NCBI GenBank assembly: GCA_036365515.1
Contig: CM070873.1
Coordinates: 264,258,075-264,322,074, forward strand
Length of the DNA: 64,000 bases
Reading direction: 5' to 3'
Source: Torymus aiolomorphi
Taxonomy: Eukaryota; Arthropoda; Insecta; Hymenoptera; Torymidae
How positions within the stretch are numbered: the stretch's first letter is position 1; every line of letters begins with the position of its first letter. Below are positions 60,601 to 64,000 of the stretch, one piece after another. Below the pieces are notes generated by a model. The model did no database searches. It saw only the letters and a program-made list of their open reading frames with translations, and was not told the origin of the DNA. Made by a program: the position numbers and the translations under genes.

Positions 60601-63600
60601 ACCTGACAGCGGCGCTCATCGATGGGTCTAGCTGCGTAGTGCTCGGCGGCAATCAGTTGATCGGCCAGCGTTTGCAGAGCCGCTATCTTTTCTTCGTGAG
60701 CGTTAATAGCTTTGTCAAAGTCCTCGTGCTTCTTAATGAGGGCTTCGACGTTGTCGCCGCTGTCGAGGGCGTCGGCGCTACTGGTGTTGAGGAAAGCCTC
60801 GCGCGCTGACATCCAGTTTTCAGCTTGTTCACAGTCTCGGCAGAACAATTGTAGTTCCAGGTTTTGGTCAAGCTGCATGCGACGCTGAATCCAGGCCTTC
60901 TCCAGTTCTTGGCGAGCTTCGCTCATTGACTCGAGCTTTTCTTGGATTTCTACGCTCGCGTAGTGATTCGATTGAAGCAACTGCTGTCCAAAGAGCTCAA
61001 ATGCTTGGAAGGTACCAGCACGAGCGTCGATCTCCATTCGGTGTTCCTGTAATACAAACATCCAGTTAATAAGTACGCTGCTATTGCACAAATGCAGTTA
61101 GTTTAATATAAAATTCAAAAAGCGACAATTGTTTACATTAGCTTTGTCAACTCTCCTTTTCTGCTTATATAATCGTCAAACCACACATACATATTGACAC
61201 ATTTAAAAAAAAAAAAAATGTTCATGCATCAATGCCACTGCATGGAATGTTTACGAAAAATAACATTTTTATATTCTTCCCTATTGTTATTTCACTAGAA
61301 ATGAACACCGGACCACTGATACGAGAATAAAGAAGGTTCTGTCTGATAAATAACTAAGTCCAGTAGTATGTATTGATAAATGTAAGAAAAGGAAAGAGTT
61401 TACATGGAAGTGATAGATAATAAAAAGCATTAATTTGCACAAAAAATCACTGCCATTAGTTGAGCTTAAAATGAAATGCCACTTTTTTAATGTACAATAA
61501 TACCTGAGGAACGATGCCGTAACGCGCATCGATTTCCATTCTGTAATTCTACAAGTTGAAGAAAGAATTGAGAATGACTGTGAGAAAATGAAAGGAAATA
61601 GGCTGGGGAATGAGAGAAAATGTCGATAACGTAAGAGGAAAGGAAAGCTCAGTACCTGGTGGCGTTCAAGCAGTGCCTCGGCGCCAGTGACGTCGGAGGC
61701 CAGCTCCTCAGAGGCGACGAGCCCCATCATGGAGTTGATCCAGGCCATGAGGTCGCGGTAGTCGCTGAGGAAGCGCTGTAGGTCGTACGAGTCGAGGAGC
61801 TTCTCCTTCCGGGAGTTGGCCTTGGCCGTGAGCTGGGTCCACTCCTCGTTGATCTCCTTCTGCTTGACGTAGGTCTGCTCGGCCGTGTCCGGGTGGGACT
61901 GCATGAGACGCGTGGCCGTCTCGTCCAGCTGCTTGATCTTGTCGCCGAGGGCGGCGAGGTCGCGCTCGAGGCCCTCGTGCTTGCGCTGCAGCGCCTGCAC
62001 GCTGCGCAAGTCCTTGCCCAGGTCGTCGTTGTTGAGCGCCGCATCCTTCTCGCGGATCCAGTCCTTGGTCTCGTCGACGTCACGGTGGAAGCGCTGCACC
62101 TCGTGGGCCGAGCCCAGCTGGCTCGCCCGCTCCGCCGTGAGTGTCTGCAGGCTCGTCCACTTGTCGTTGAGCTCCTGGATCTGCGTCTGGATCTTGAGGG
62201 CGGCCTCGGTCTGTCCCAGGCTCATCAGCTGCACGGCGATCTCGTTCATCTCGGCGAGGCGCACCTCGTTCGCCTTGAGGTCTGCGCGGAAGTCGTCGAA
62301 CTTCTTCTGCATGACCTCGACCTGCTCCAGGTCCTCACCCACGTCCTGCACTTGCGCGTGGTTCTCCTTGTCCTTGATCCAGGTGGCGAGCTCCGCGGCC
62401 TCGCGCACCAGCACGTACGCCTTGGCCGTCTCGTTGAGCTTGTTCTGGCGGTCGCGCGCCAGCCGCAGCAGATCCTCGTACTGCGCCTCGATCTGCGCCT
62501 GGCGGGCTGCGATCGAGCCCTGCTCCCGCGCCAGACTCTGCTGCGAGCCCGAGAGCCCGGGCTCGGGCTCGACGCGCTTCACGTACGCCGCGGGCACGAA
62601 GCCCTGCCGATCGTTCACCTCCACCTTCCACCAGTCCTTGTTGTTGCTATTGAGCAGCGTCAGGCTGTCGCCTTTCTTCATGCTGACCTCGCGCGGCGAC
62701 TTCTCCGTGTAGTCGTAGAGCGCGAGAACGAGCTCCTTGCCGGCCAGGTCGATAGCCGGGGTCTCCTGCTGGCGGCAGGCCTGCGCCTGTTCGCGCAGCG
62801 CCGCGATCGTCGATGCGAAGGCCTCGAGGTCGCTGACCAGGGCCTCGTGCTTCTTGAGCAGCGCCTCGCTGCTGTCCTCGTCCTTGCCGTAGTCGGCGTT
62901 CAGGACTATCGGCCGCTTCTCCTTCATCCAGGACTCGGCCTCGTTCGCGTCGGCGAAGTACTGGTGCGCCTGCAGCGAGTCGTCGAGGTCGTTCTTGCGC
63001 TGGCGCGCCTTCTCCTTCAACTGGCCCCAGTGCTCGTCGAGGCCGGCGAGCCGCTGGCTGATCTCGTCCGCGGCGAAGTGGCCCTCCTGCAGCATGCGCG
63101 AGCCCGCGGCGCAGACGGCGGCGACGCGCGGCTCGTGGTTGTTTACCTCCGCGAGCAGCGCCTGGTGCTTCTTCTGCAGGTTCTGCACACCGATGAGGTC
63201 GCGGCCGCGGTTCGTGCTCGCGGCGATCGGCTCCTTCTCACGGATCCAGGCCTCCTCGTCCTCGACGTCGCGGAAGAGCTGCTGCACCTGCAGCGAGTCG
63301 AGCAGTCGCTGCTTGCGCGCCTGCATGGGCTTCTCGAGGGCGGAGTAGCGCGCCTGCAGCAGCTGCTGCTTCTGCCGGATGTTGTCCGCGTCGAAGTGGC
63401 CCTGGGCGACGAACTGCTCGGCCGCCTGGCCGATCGTCTCGATCCGCTCCTGGTGCGAGCCCACGTCCGCCTCGAGGAGCGCGTGCTTCTTCTGCAGGTT
63501 CTGCACGCTCGTGAGGTCCTTGCCGTAGTCCTCGCTCAGCAGCTGGCCCTCGATCTCTGAGAGCCAGAGCTCGATGTCCTCGACGGTGCGGTTGAACTGC

Positions 63601-64000
63601 TGCTGCTGGGCGGCTTCTTGTAGCTTGGCCGCCTTCTTCTCGGTGGCGCGGCTCAGGCTCTGCCACAGCTCGACGATCTCGTCGATGCGCGAGCGGATGC
63701 GCTCGCTGGCGTAGTGCTCGGCCGAGCAGAGCTCCTCGCCCGAGGCCACCATCTCCTCCATGCGCGTGCGGTTCGCCTGCAGTTCCTGTTCGAAGTTCTG
63801 GTGCTTCTGCAGCTTGCCGTTGAGGTTTGTCGGGTCGAGGTAGCTGTCGTCCGTCGCGAACTTGAGCTTCTCGTTCACCCAGCCCTTGGTCTCGTCGCAG
63901 TCGCGCTCAAACTGCTGAAGCTTGTAGGCGTCCTCGAGGGCGCGCCGCCGCTGAGCGGACTTGTCCAGGAGCGCCGCGCGCCGCTGCAGCAGGGCCTGCC
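57619..64000 (-). CDS. alpha-Spec: Alpha-spectrin (non-erythroid type), C-terminal part; continues beyond window
   Basis: Membrane-skeleton protein that pairs with beta-spectrin and binds actin-associated partners. Coding exons in transcript order: 64000 (open)-61656, [optional 61548-61504], 61046-58079, 57995-57829, 57747-57619. The visible protein is a run of about 106-residue triple-helical spectrin repeats with recurrent W-I/M-x-E/D-K starts. An SH3 domain (about 62738-62571; ALYDY motif at its start and KDWWKVE later) is inserted as in all alpha-spectrins, and C-terminal calmodulin-like EF hands ([24 protein letters not shown]) end with [12 protein letters not shown]. All introns are GT-AG. 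Coding sequence here is clearly GC-richer than the rest of the window. The N-terminal repeats and start codon lie outside the window. Confidence 0.97.
61504..61548 (-). other. Candidate 45-nt cassette exon of alpha-spectrin
   Basis: Within the 0.6-kb intron between 61656 and 61046, a stretch bounded by TTGTAG and GTATTA sites codes, in frame with both neighbours, 15 residues [15 protein letters not shown]. They closely resemble the first residues of the next exon ([14 protein letters not shown]). Inclusion would add 15 residues inside a spectrin repeat; skipping gives the normal junction. A second possible acceptor 8 nt downstream would shift the frame. The frame, splice sites and similarity support an alternatively used exon. 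Confidence 0.6.

Overview
The window is nuclear DNA of an insect. The base composition, short introns with clean GT-AG sites and many small inverted-repeat elements fit a hymenopteran such as a parasitoid wasp, but this lineage call is an inference and only moderately secure. Five host protein genes can be supported. On the minus strand: a monocarboxylate-transporter-like gene (900-8667), a PITH-domain gene (15257-16333), a choline-transporter-like gene (31043-34027), an intronless APC-like gene (40724-42187) and the 3' part of alpha-spectrin (57619 to beyond the window end). On the plus strand: a second choline-transporter-like gene (48722-56952). That makes six gene models, two of which are paralogues with the same exon pattern.

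Layout. 1-9 kb: the MCT gene; its 4.9-kb first coding intron carries two terminal-inverted-repeat (TIR) elements. 9-15 kb: intergenic, with a TA-flanked MITE and a CpG-rich segment near 14.2-14.7 kb. 15-16.4 kb: the PITHD1 homologue. 17.15-29.88 kb: a 12.7-kb mobile element with about 0.8-kb TIRs. It carries a broken gene for a baculovirus-F/errantivirus-like envelope protein next to a broken, intron-containing gene for a transposon-type protein with a PIN/FEN-like nuclease signature and a C-terminal CXC-type cysteine cluster. Its right TIR is split by a 2.1-kb palindromic insertion. 30-38 kb: more nested MITEs and the first choline-transporter-like gene. 38-46 kb: repeat-dense DNA with three hammerhead-ribozyme-like cores, minisatellites, the APC-like gene and a GC-rich foldback region. 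46-57 kb: the second choline-transporter-like gene, with at least five inverted-repeat elements in its introns. 57.4-64 kb: alpha-spectrin with SH3, EF hands and a candidate 45-nt cassette exon.

The host genes are ordinary membrane-transport, signalling and cytoskeletal genes with no operon-like relation. The two choline-transporter-like genes (660 and 649 aa) share every coding intron position and phase, face opposite directions and are about 15-20 kb apart, so they look like an old local inverted duplication later separated by transposons. The most unusual content is the envelope-bearing DNA element, the density of foldback elements (seven flanked by TTAA), elements lying within about 20 bp of splice sites in both paralogues, and an APC-like protein that keeps beta-catenin/Axin-binding-type motifs but has no armadillo repeats.

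All exon boundaries were read by eye from GT-AG sites and reading-frame continuity; no alignment or database search was run.
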